Positions 7,205 through 17,838 of a stretch of 56,656 bases of DNA are shown in pieces. Below the pieces are notes generated by a model, which searched no databases, had not been told where the DNA came from, and saw only the letters and a program-made list of their open reading frames with translations. Both the position numbers and the translations under genes were made by a program. The number at the start of each line of letters is the position of its first letter. Positions within the stretch are counted from its first letter, which is position 1. The stretch is from contig CAYQLT010000018.1 of NCBI GenBank assembly GCA_964418425.1, forward strand, positions 1 to 56,656. Reading direction: 5' to 3'. The DNA comes from CAYQLT01 sp964418425 (GTDB lineage: Bacteria; Bacillota; Limnochordia; Limnochordales; Geochordaceae).

Positions 7205-7233
7205 TTGCAGGGGACCCCTCGCGCGTGGATAAT
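7205..7233 (+). promoter_or_regulatory. Predicted promoter of the small gene / PIN module
   Basis: TTGCAG (7205-7210), 17-nt spacer, GATAAT (7228-7233). Transcription from near 7240 would give a ~36-nt leader to ATG 7276. Confidence 0.45.
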
Positions 7234-7275
7234 GAGACCGGAAGGCTTCAGGAAGATAAAGAGCGTGATGCGACC

Positions 7276-7473
7276 ATGCCGACGCTGGCCGGGCCAAGGT
7301 TGTTGTCAATGACCCAGGAAGAGCTCGAGGCGCTGGAGCGGGCCGGTCAGAAGGCCGCCAAGAAGCTTCGGGAGTCGGGGGTCACCTACGAGCAGGTCGT
7401 TCGAGAAGTCACCGCCTACGTCCACCGGCTCCGCGGACTACGGGAGCGTCGGCAGGCCCCGCGCGGTCGTTGA
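7276..7473 (+). CDS. Small putative antitoxin partner of the PIN protein
   Basis: 65 residues from ATG 7276; ATG 7309 is an alternative. The sequence is a charged helical region (TQEELEALERAGQKAAKKLR, then YEQVVREVTAYVHRLR) with no domain I can name. It lies just upstream of, and overlaps the open frame of, a PIN-domain protein, the usual place and size for a VapB/PHD-like antitoxin; its toxin-antitoxin role is inferred from context only. A good promoter lies 43 nt upstream of the start. Confidence 0.5.
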   Translation: MPTLAGPRLLSMTQEELEALERAGQKAAKKLRESGVTYEQVVREVTAYVHRLRGLRERRQAPRGR

Positions 7474-7483
7474 CGCCTGTGCC

Positions 7484-7888
7484 TTGGTGCCCGCTATCCT
7501 TTTCCTGGACAACCTTTATTGGGCCGTTTCCAGAGGCAGGATCCAGCCCGTGCTGTGCCCCGAGTTGCGAGACGAGGTCACCCAGGCCCTCGAGCACATG
7601 TTGCGGCGCCAGGCCCTCACAGAGCAGGAACGGTATGTGCACCGGAGCCTGTGGGCCATGATCGAGGCAGGGGCTGACCACGTCGGCCCGGTACGTCCTG
7701 GTTACACGGTGCCGGAACTCGGCGACCATCAGAAGGATGCTCACCTGTTCTGGGCGTGCGAGGAGGGCCATGCGCAGGCCGTAATCACCACGGAGCCGCG
7801 CCTCTGGCGCGGGCTCAGAGCCTGGCGGGGCATTCCGATCCTGAAGCCTACGGATGCGCTGAAGCAATTCGGCCTTGCGCCGCCGTGA
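7484..7888 (+). CDS. PIN domain protein (toxin-like), start problematic
   Basis: From TTG 7484 the protein has 134 residues, but the open frame continues upstream and encodes RAVVDACALVPAILF, the first catalytic strand of a PIN domain with its essential Asp (codon 7472). No ATG, GTG, TTG or CTG occurs in this frame between the stop at 7310 and 7484, so the Asp is outside any standard start. Downstream features fit PIN: ELRDEVTQAL (acidic), KDAHLFWACEEGHAQAVITTE. Either the gene has lost its start, a sequencing error exists, or it is read by a frameshift from the overlapping small gene. PIN toxins cleave RNA using three or four acidic residues. Confidence 0.6.
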   Translation: MVPAILFLDNLYWAVSRGRIQPVLCPELRDEVTQALEHMLRRQALTEQERYVHRSLWAMIEAGADHVGPVRPGYTVPELGDHQKDAHLFWACEEGHAQAVITTEPRLWRGLRAWRGIPILKPTDALKQFGLAPP

Positions 7889-7952
7889 ACCGTCACCCCG
7901 TCGCGCTGAGAGGGATGGCCTCGCCACAGCCCAGGCTTCACAGCGGCTACCC

Positions 7953-8083
7953 GCTCGCGCTCCCTGCACGCCTACCGGCTGCAGGAGGCCGCTACGTGCT
8001 TGCAGGGCCGGGGTGACAACAGCTTCGGCCCCGCGGCCCTGCTTGGGTTCACGTTGCCCTTGCGGCGCCTGCGGGAGGGCTGA
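7953..8083 (+). pseudogene. Uma2 C-terminal remnant
   Basis: Nucleotides match the 3' end of the Uma2 gene (4782-5330): RSLHAYRLQE, then a one-base deletion shifts frame, then GPAALLGFTLPLRRL before TGA 8081-8083, against PSALPGFELPLSRL in the intact gene. Only the last ~43 codons survive. Confidence 0.7.
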
Positions 8084-8085
8084 GG

Positions 8086-8502
8086 CTAGCGCTGCTCCCG
8101 CAGGTTCTGGCCCAGCGTCTGCAGCGGGCTTTGCCACGCGGCGCCCGGGGACGGCGGCTGCCAGGTTCCCCCGCCGGCGGGTGCGCCGGCTTGCCAGGCG
8201 CCTGCCCCGGGGCCGCCGGCCACTCCTGCCCCGCCGCCCGCACCGCCCGCCGCCTGCCAGGGGCTTCCGTAGGGTGCAGCCCACGACTGGGTGTAGCCCA
8301 AATCGCCGGGAACCCTTGGGTACCAGCCCCGCTGCTCCATCAGGCGCAGCAGCTGGGTCTGCATGTCCTGGTGCGAGCGCAGCTGGTCGAGGAAGACGTG
8401 TTTGACATTGGGCGACGACTCGGTGGCGAAGACCGCCTCGATCATGGTCATGAGCTTGAGGTCCATGGAGACGTCCATGCACATGTCGCGGTCCGAGAGC
8501 AC
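8086..8502 (-). CDS. CotF-like spore coat protein with Gly/Ala/Trp-rich tail
   Basis: 138 residues from GTG 8502 (GAAAGGGG upstream). The N-terminal ~75 residues follow the spore coat protein CotF pattern: LSDRDMCMDVSMDLKLMT, then a second helix ending HQDMQTQLLRLMEQRGWY. The remaining half is a low-complexity tail with repeated W-Q-x-G/A motifs (SPWQAAGG, GAWQAGAPAGG, GTWQPPS, AAWQSP). CotF-like proteins form the coat of endospores and have a ferritin-like helical fold. Follows the second coat-like gene (109 nt), so possibly one transcript after uvrA. The tail resembles the 92-bp repeats at 5.4 and 7.1 kb. Confidence 0.75.
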   Translation of the reverse strand: MLSDRDMCMDVSMDLKLMTMIEAVFATESSPNVKHVFLDQLRSHQDMQTQLLRLMEQRGWYPRVPGDLGYTQSWAAPYGSPWQAAGGAGGGAGVAGGPGAGAWQAGAPAGGGTWQPPSPGAAWQSPLQTLGQNLREQR

Positions 8503-8792
8503 GGTTCGGCGACCCCTTTCTGCTGCCGGACAAGTTGTCGGCCGGCGCGGACAGACTTGACGGCCGGTGCCGGGCGGTCCGGACGGCCGGCGCCCGGGGC
8601 CCGGATGCGGTTTAGCGTGGCGCGCCGTAAGCCGGCTGGGCGATCTGCTGCGGCGAGGGCTGCGCGGCGCCCAGCTGCTGCTGGATCTGGGTGCGGATCA
8701 TGGACAGCGTGGCCACGTGCTGCTGGTGCAGCCTCGCCGTGTCCTGGAACAGGTTGCGGATGGCCGGATCCTGGGTCTGGGAGGCATAGAAG

Positions 8793-11951
<3,159 letters not shown>

Positions 11952-12087
11952 GCTCAACGCTGTCCCCGCTCCCGGCCCGCCGCAGGCGGGCACCATGGGC
12001 TGGCCGTCGGACACCAGCCTGGCTGCGGCTGCCCCGAGGCGCCGCAGCCAAGCGGCTCCGGCACCGGCGGCCTGCGAGCCAGCCGCC

Positions 12088-14130
12088 TCAGGCGGGCACG
12101 AAGCCGTGCAGGTTTTGGCGCAGGGCCTTGATCTGGTCGCGCAGCTCCGCCGCCCGCTCGAAGGCCAGCTGGCGGGCCGCCTCGTACATCTCCTCCTCGA
12201 GCTGCCGGATGAGGGCCGCCAGCTCGTCGGGCGCCAGCTCCTTCGCCTTGCGAGCAAGCGCCCGCAGGCCCCGCTCCTGCACCTCGGCCTGCTCAGCCCG
12301 CCAGGCCTGGACGATGTCCGTCACGGCCTTCTGGATGGTGCGCGGGACGATCCCGTGCTCCTCGTTGTACTGAAGCTGGATGCGCCGGCGGCGGTTGGTC
12401 TCCTCGATGGCACGCTCCATGGACTCGGTCACCGTCTCGGCGTACATGATCACCCGGCCCCGCACGTTGCGGGCGGCCCGCCCGATGGTCTGGATGAGGG
12501 AGGTCTCCGAGCGCAGGTAGCCTTCCTTGTCGGCGTCCAGGATGGCCACCAGGGAGACCTCGGGCAGATCCAGCCCCTCCCGCAGCAAATTGATGCCCAC
12601 CAGCACGTCGAACTCGCCGAGCCTCAGCCCCCGCAGGATCTCCACGCGGTCCAGGGTCTCGATCTCCGAGTGCAGGTAGCGTACCCGAAACCCCATGTCG
12701 GCCAGGTAGTCGGTCAGATCCTCGGCCATCTTCTTGGTCAGGGTGGTGACCAGGGCCCGCTCGCCGCGCTCCACCACCTGCCGCAGCTCGTGCATGAGGT
12801 CGTCGATCTGGCCCTGGATCGGGCGCACGCAAACCTCGGGATCCACGATGCCGGTGGGGCGCACGATCTGCTCCACGATCTGCTGGCTTTTCTCCCGCTC
12901 GTACGGCCCCGGGGTGGCGGAGACGAAGATGACCTGGTTGATGTGGCGCTCGAACTCCTCGAAGCGAAGCGGCCGGTTGTCCAGGGCCGAGGGCAGCCGA
13001 AAGCCGTAGTCCACCAGCGTCTTCTTGCGGGAGTAGTCGCCGTTGTACATCCCGTGCAGCTGCGGGATGGTCTGGTGGGACTCGTCGATGAACAGCAGGA
13101 AGTCCCGGGGGAAGTAGTCCAGAAGGGTGGTGGGCGTGGAGCCCGGCGCCCGGCCGCTCAAGTGGCGGGAGTAATTTTCGATGCCGTTGCAGTAGCCCAC
13201 GGTCTGCAGCATCTCCAGGTCGAAGCGGGTGCGCTGCTCCAGGCGCTGGGCCTCCAAAAGCTTCCCCTGGGAGCGGAAGTAGGCCAACCGCTCCTGCAGC
13301 TCCTCCTCGATGGTCACCAGGGCCCGCTTCAGCTTCTCCTCGGTGGTCACATAGTGGGTGGCGGGGTAGATGGTGACCGTCTCGGGCTCGCCCAGCACCT
13401 CCCCCGTCACCGGGTCAATCTCCAGGATGCGGTCCACCTCGTCCCCGAAGAACTCGATGCGCAAAAGGGTCTCCGAGTAGGCCGGGTACAGCTCGATGGT
13501 ATCGCCCCGCACCCGAAACGTGCCCCGCTTGAAGCCCACGTCGTTGCGCTCGTAATGGACGCCCACCAGCCGGCGCAGAATGTTGTCGCGGTCCCGGAAG
13601 TCCCCGTGCTTGAGGGACAGGGTCATCCCCACGTAGTCGTCCGGCGAGCCCAGGCCGAAGATGCACGAGACGCTGGCCACGATGACCACGTCCCGCCGCT
13701 CGAACAGGGCGCTCGTGGCCGCATGGCGCAGCCGGTCGATCTCGTCGTTGATGTTGGCGTCCTTTTCGATGTAGGTGTCCGTGGCCGGGACGTAGGCCTC
13801 CGGCTGGTAGTAGTCGTAGTAGCTGACGAAGTAGTGAACGGCGTTGTGCGGGAAAAACTGCCGGAACTCGTTGGCGAGCTGCGCGGCCAGCGTCTTGTTA
13901 TGGGCGATGACCAACGTCGGCTTCTGAACCTGCTCGATGATCTTGGCCATGGTGAAGGTCTTGCCGCTGCCTGTCACGCCCAAAAGCGTCTGGTACTTGA
14001 GCCCCTCCAGCACCCCGCGGCTTAACGCCTCGATGGCCTTGGGCTGGTCGCCCGCAGGCTCGAAGTCGGAGACCACCTGAAAGCGGCCCGATGCGGCCGC
14101 CGGCCGGCTGGCCCGCAGAACCGACGCCAT
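12088..14130 (-). CDS. uvrB: UvrABC excinuclease subunit B
   Basis: 680 residues, usual family length. Helicase-like subunit that is loaded by UvrA onto damage and recruits UvrC. Motifs: FEPAGDQPKAI at the N-terminus, Walker A LLGVTGSGKTFT, beta-hairpin region HYFVSYYDYYQPEAYVP, DEAH-like box LLFIDESHQT, motif VI QTIGRAARN, and a C-terminal UVR domain (ERAAELRDQIKALR) that pairs with UvrC. ATG 14130 has GGAGG 13 nt upstream, a little far. No DinR/LexA box was seen upstream, although uvrBA is SOS-controlled in Bacillus. Next gene is uvrA. Confidence 0.97.
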   Translation of the reverse strand: MASVLRASRPAAASGRFQVVSDFEPAGDQPKAIEALSRGVLEGLKYQTLLGVTGSGKTFTMAKIIEQVQKPTLVIAHNKTLAAQLANEFRQFFPHNAVHYFVSYYDYYQPEAYVPATDTYIEKDANINDEIDRLRHAATSALFERRDVVIVASVSCIFGLGSPDDYVGMTLSLKHGDFRDRDNILRRLVGVHYERNDVGFKRGTFRVRGDTIELYPAYSETLLRIEFFGDEVDRILEIDPVTGEVLGEPETVTIYPATHYVTTEEKLKRALVTIEEELQERLAYFRSQGKLLEAQRLEQRTRFDLEMLQTVGYCNGIENYSRHLSGRAPGSTPTTLLDYFPRDFLLFIDESHQTIPQLHGMYNGDYSRKKTLVDYGFRLPSALDNRPLRFEEFERHINQVIFVSATPGPYEREKSQQIVEQIVRPTGIVDPEVCVRPIQGQIDDLMHELRQVVERGERALVTTLTKKMAEDLTDYLADMGFRVRYLHSEIETLDRVEILRGLRLGEFDVLVGINLLREGLDLPEVSLVAILDADKEGYLRSETSLIQTIGRAARNVRGRVIMYAETVTESMERAIEETNRRRRIQLQYNEEHGIVPRTIQKAVTDIVQAWRAEQAEVQERGLRALARKAKELAPDELAALIRQLEEEMYEAARQLAFERAAELRDQIKALRQNLHGFVPA

Positions 14131-14199
14131 ACGCGATCACCAGCCTCCATTTTACCTGCCGCCGGCCGGCTGTCGCGTGCGCGCCGCTCCAACGCTGCC

Positions 14200-15168
14200 T
14201 CACCGGCCCGCAGCCACCCGTGCGGCCCCGCCGGACCGCTGGGCCAGAGCCGACACGGGCACCAACTGAATGCCCATGCGCCGCAGTTCCGGCAGCACCG
14301 CGCGCCGCGCCTCGGCCGTCTGCGGCCGCACGTGCCCGATGGCCACCGCCTCGCCGTCACGCAGCGCCAGCCGCCCCGCCCGCCACAGCTGCGCCTTCAC
14401 GAAGTCAGCGTCGGGCTGGCTGTCCAGGAACACCCGGTTGCGCACCGACGACACGCCCAGGCGGCGGGCCACCTGCCCCACCACCGACGATGGCGAGGTG
14501 GCGCTGTCCAGGAAGAACAGCCCGTGTCCGGCCACCACCGCCAGCACCTGCTCCATGACCCGCCGATCCGAGGTGGCCCGGGAACCCATGTGGTTGCTCA
14601 CCCCGACGGCCCCCGGAACACCCCGGATGGCCGCCTCCACCCGTCGACGGATCTCCTCGTCGGCCAGGGCGCTCGTAACCGCCCCCCGCCCGGGGTCCAG
14701 CCGCGCGTCCAGCGGCTCCATAGGCAGGTGGACCAGCACCTCATGGCCCTGCCTGCGGGCGGCCTCCGCCTGCTGCACGCTCTTGGGGAGATGGGGGATG
14801 ACGGCCAGCGTCAGGGGCCCCTGCAGCTCCAGGATCGCCTGCGCGGCCGCCCATCCATACCCCCAGTCGTCGATGACGATGGCAAGGCGGCCCACAGGCT
14901 CCGTCTGCCCCGACACCGCCTGCTCGGACGGCAGCGGCTCGATCGGCCATCCCCCGGCATCCTCGACCCCGGGTGCGCCGGCGCCCTCGCTCTCCCGGGT
15001 GGCCTTCGCCTGCCAGGCCCAAAGCACCCAGGCCTCGACGCCCAGGACGGCCGCAAACAGCCCCAGCCCGACCGCCGCCGCCAGGCCACGCCACGCCGCC
15101 CGTGACAGGCCGGGCCCGCCGGGCGCCGGGGCCGGCGAGCCTACAGGGGCCGACCCGTGGCCGACCAT
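14200..15168 (-). CDS. Divergent polysaccharide deacetylase (YibQ/DUF610 type)
   Basis: 322 residues from ATG 15168, or 330 from GTG 15192; both starts overlap the end of the upstream PDZ gene (28-52 nt). An N-terminal membrane anchor (LAAAVGLGLFAAVLGVEAWVLWAW) is followed by the deacetylase-like barrel: LAIVIDDWGYG, LTLAVIPHLP, VLVHLPMEP, GVSNHMGSRAT, LFFLDSATS and GEAVAIGHVRP, the pattern of PF04748. These carry Asp and His residues equivalent to NodB-type sites, but a substrate is not established. Predicted extracytoplasmic cell-wall function. Operonic with the MinJ-like gene. Confidence 0.85.
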   Translation of the reverse strand: MVGHGSAPVGSPAPAPGGPGLSRAAWRGLAAAVGLGLFAAVLGVEAWVLWAWQAKATRESEGAGAPGVEDAGGWPIEPLPSEQAVSGQTEPVGRLAIVIDDWGYGWAAAQAILELQGPLTLAVIPHLPKSVQQAEAARRQGHEVLVHLPMEPLDARLDPGRGAVTSALADEEIRRRVEAAIRGVPGAVGVSNHMGSRATSDRRVMEQVLAVVAGHGLFFLDSATSPSSVVGQVARRLGVSSVRNRVFLDSQPDADFVKAQLWRAGRLALRDGEAVAIGHVRPQTAEARRAVLPELRRMGIQLVPVSALAQRSGGAARVAAGR

Positions 15169-16424
15169 CGCCGCCGGATCCGCCGCCACCACCGGGCGAG
15201 CAGCCCGCTGTACTGCAACGTCACGTAACGGGATTCGTCGGGCTCCGGTGCCGGCACGATGCCCAGCGGGGGAACGCGGCCGGGATAGCGCACCACCCGG
15301 CGGCGCCCTGCCTCACCGGGCCCCGCCAGCCGGCTTTCCACCTCAAGCTCCACGTCAAACGCCCATGGCTCGATCTCGCTCATCAACTCCTGGCGGCTTG
15401 TCACCGGACGCCCGTTGACCGCCACCACCAGGTCGCCGGGGCGCAGGCCCATCTGCGCAGCCGGAAGCCCCGGCAGCACGTCCAGAACCATCACCCCGCC
15501 CTGGCTGACGAAAACGGGCCGCGCCCGCCGTTCTCTCCAGCGGCCCCACTGGATGACCAGTTCATGGCCCACCGGGGAAAACAGGGCCGCCAGCCACGAC
15601 AGCGGCCCCCATCGGGCCGCCCCCAGGGCCAGCCCCATCAGGATGACCGCATACAGCACCAGCGCCCCGGCGGATTCACGAGCCTTGTCCCGGGGGTCCC
15701 GGCTGATGGTGAAATCCCCATACCCTAAAGCCGCCACGACAGGAAACAACAGGTAGACCAGCTCCTGCCCGGGCCCGGCGGGCGTCGTCGGCCGCAGCAA
15801 AGGCCACCAATCGGGCATCTCGATGACGTCGCCGCCCAGCATCTCGCGCCCCACCGCGACCGCCAGGAGGGCCACAAAGGGGATGGGCCACACCTTCTGC
15901 AACACGAAGCCGCCCACCACCCGGCCGTCCTCCTGCTTGATGTACATGGGCGTCGCGCTCAGATGACCGGACAGCCACACCAATAGGGCCTCCACCAGAT
16001 GAAGGACGGCGACCAGGGCCATGACCGCCGGCACGTTCATCTGGGGCACGCCCAGCAAAAGCGAGGAGAGCGCCACCAGACCGCCGGCGTACGCAAAGCA
16101 GATGAAGCGCGGGTGACCCAGCATGAGCAGCAAGGCGAGGATCCAGACGATCCCGATGGCGGTGTCGGTGAGCGAGATGCCCAAAACCACAAACAGGGCG
16201 CTGGCCAGCACCCCTCCCAGGGCCCCCATACCCACCGCTTGGGCCATCAGACGCCCCGAGGAAAAGCGCGTCGCCCCGAACATGTACTGCTCCACCGAGG
16301 CCGTGCGCACAGCCTGCATGTAGACAAACCAGAGCACGATCCCGAAGACGAGCAGGTACTCCGGCCGCTGGGCCGCGTCCACCACGGCTCGGACGGCTAA
16401 CCGAAAGAGTTCCCCGACGGGCAC
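15141..16424 (-). CDS. PDZ-domain polytopic membrane protein, MinJ-like
   Basis: 427 residues from GTG 16424 with AAGGAAGGGG 8 nt upstream. About eight hydrophobic segments fill residues ~20-300, then a PDZ domain (~310-385: VLDVLPGLPAAQMGLRPGDLV, VVAVNGRPVTSRQEL). In Bacillus the PDZ membrane protein MinJ, which bridges DivIVA and MinD in septum placement, is encoded near ctpB and upstream of uvrBA; the same order (S41 protease, PDZ membrane protein, uvrB, uvrA) is seen here. The function is therefore inferred from topology and synteny, not proven. 40 nt after the S41 protease gene. Confidence 0.65.
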   Translation of the reverse strand: MPVGELFRLAVRAVVDAAQRPEYLLVFGIVLWFVYMQAVRTASVEQYMFGATRFSSGRLMAQAVGMGALGGVLASALFVVLGISLTDTAIGIVWILALLLMLGHPRFICFAYAGGLVALSSLLLGVPQMNVPAVMALVAVLHLVEALLVWLSGHLSATPMYIKQEDGRVVGGFVLQKVWPIPFVALLAVAVGREMLGGDVIEMPDWWPLLRPTTPAGPGQELVYLLFPVVAALGYGDFTISRDPRDKARESAGALVLYAVILMGLALGAARWGPLSWLAALFSPVGHELVIQWGRWRERRARPVFVSQGGVMVLDVLPGLPAAQMGLRPGDLVVAVNGRPVTSRQELMSEIEPWAFDVELEVESRLAGPGEAGRRRVVRYPGRVPPLGIVPAPEPDESRYVTLQYSGLLARWWRRIRRRWSATGRPL

Positions 16425-16464
16425 CGCAAGCCCCTTCCTTCATGGTTGGCCGCAGGTCCGTTGG

Positions 16465-17799
16465 TCAGGCGGCCGGCACCCGAAGCGGCCCCCACCATGC
16501 CGACGGAACAGCGGGCGCGGGCTGAGCAGGCGCAGACGGCGAGCGCCGGGCAGCCCGGGTCACCAGCGAGGCCGCCACCTCAATAGCCTTCTGCAGCTGC
16601 ACATCTCGGCGGTCGAGCACGCCGTCCAAAGAGGGGAACGCCTCCTCCAGGTCGGGCGGGACCGCCACCCGAACATCGGGGGCCAGCCCCTGCTCCCCAA
16701 TGAAGTAACCCCCGGCCGTCTGGTATTTCTGGGTGGTCACGGAGACCGCATCACCCCGGCGAAGCGGGATCACCGTCTGCACCAGGCCCTTGCCGAAGGT
16801 GGGGGTGCCCACCAGCGTGGCCAGCCCCCGGTCTCGTAACGCGCCGGCAAGGATCTCCGAGGCGCTGGCCGTCCCCTTGTTGACCAGCACCACCATGGGG
16901 ACCGCAGGATGGGTGCGGAAGGGACTGGCGGTGATGGTCTGCCGCTGACCGCTGCGCCCCACGATATGCACGATGGGGCCCCGGCTGAGAAAGAGGTTGG
17001 CCACGTCCACCGCCGCGCTGAGAAGCCCGCCCGGGTTGTTGCGCAGGTCCAGGATGAGACCCTGGTAACCCTGCCGCTCCAGCTGCTCCAGGGCCGCATC
17101 CAGCTCGGAGGCCGCCTTCTCGGAGAACTGCAACAACCGCACGTACCCGATCCCGTCGGCCAGCATCTGAACCGAGGGGACGGCAGGGACCTCGATGTCG
17201 TCGCGGATGATCTCCACCTCAAAGCGCTCGCCGTTTCGCAGGATGGTCAACCGCACCGGTGTTCCCTTGCGGCCACGGATGCGGCTCGACGCCTCATCCT
17301 GCGACATCTCCGCCGCCGGACGGCCGTCCACCGCCTCGATGACGTCACCGGCTCGCAGGCCCGCACGGGCGGCCGGTGTGCCCGGAATAGGTGCGATGAC
17401 GGTGAGGCGATCCTCCTTGATGCCGATGTAGATGCCGATCCCGGCATACTGGCCGGTGTACTCGATTTGCATCTGCCTGTAGACGGCAGGGCTCATGTAA
17501 CGGGTATAGGGATCCTTGAGCACCTCTTTGAGCATGCCGTTGATGGTGCCGGTACGCATATAGGCCGCCAGCAGGTCCAGGGTGCTCACCGGCTCCAGGT
17601 AGTGGGTCTTCACGACCCCGATGACCTCCAGGACCGTCGCGAGGTCCTGCCCGTCCTGGTTCTGGAGCCCGCTTTGGGCACGCAGCCCCAGCAGGCCGGC
17701 TCCAGACAACAGGGCCAGGATCAGGACGGCGGCGACGGCCAGTGCCGGCCACAGCTTGCGTGGATTCACGTCGCTGAGGTGCCTCCCCGCTCGGAGCAT
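16465..17799 (-). CDS. S41 family C-terminal processing protease (CtpB-like)
   Basis: 444 residues from ATG 17799; GTG 17769, with GGGGAGG 12 nt upstream, is a real alternative. N-terminal signal anchor (LALAVAAVLILALLSG-like), PDZ domain (~residues 105-190: GIGIYIGIKEDRLTVIAPI, AARAGLRAGDVI), then the S41 catalytic core: LILDLRNNPGGLL, catalytic Ser in NKGTASASEILAGAL and the Lys in FGKGLVQT, ending with QKYQTAGGYFIGEQGLAPDV. Secreted/membrane-anchored tail-specific protease; in Bacillus CtpB processes SpoIVFA during sporulation. Residues after ~400 are Ala/Pro-rich. Lies directly upstream of the MinJ-like gene. Confidence 0.9.
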   Translation of the reverse strand: MLRAGRHLSDVNPRKLWPALAVAAVLILALLSGAGLLGLRAQSGLQNQDGQDLATVLEVIGVVKTHYLEPVSTLDLLAAYMRTGTINGMLKEVLKDPYTRYMSPAVYRQMQIEYTGQYAGIGIYIGIKEDRLTVIAPIPGTPAARAGLRAGDVIEAVDGRPAAEMSQDEASSRIRGRKGTPVRLTILRNGERFEVEIIRDDIEVPAVPSVQMLADGIGYVRLLQFSEKAASELDAALEQLERQGYQGLILDLRNNPGGLLSAAVDVANLFLSRGPIVHIVGRSGQRQTITASPFRTHPAVPMVVLVNKGTASASEILAGALRDRGLATLVGTPTFGKGLVQTVIPLRRGDAVSVTTQKYQTAGGYFIGEQGLAPDVRVAVPPDLEEAFPSLDGVLDRRDVQLQKAIEVAASLVTRAARRSPSAPAQPAPAVPSAWWGPLRVPAA

Positions 17800-17838
17800 G
17801 GCCCCTGGCACAAGCCGGCCGCCGCTCCGCTCTACCCA

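Noticed and set aside
11952..12087. UvrA N-terminal extension upstream of GTG 11951
   Set aside because: The frame is open, but homologues begin at NAIVIKGARQ and the upstream residues are Ala/Arg-rich and unconserved.
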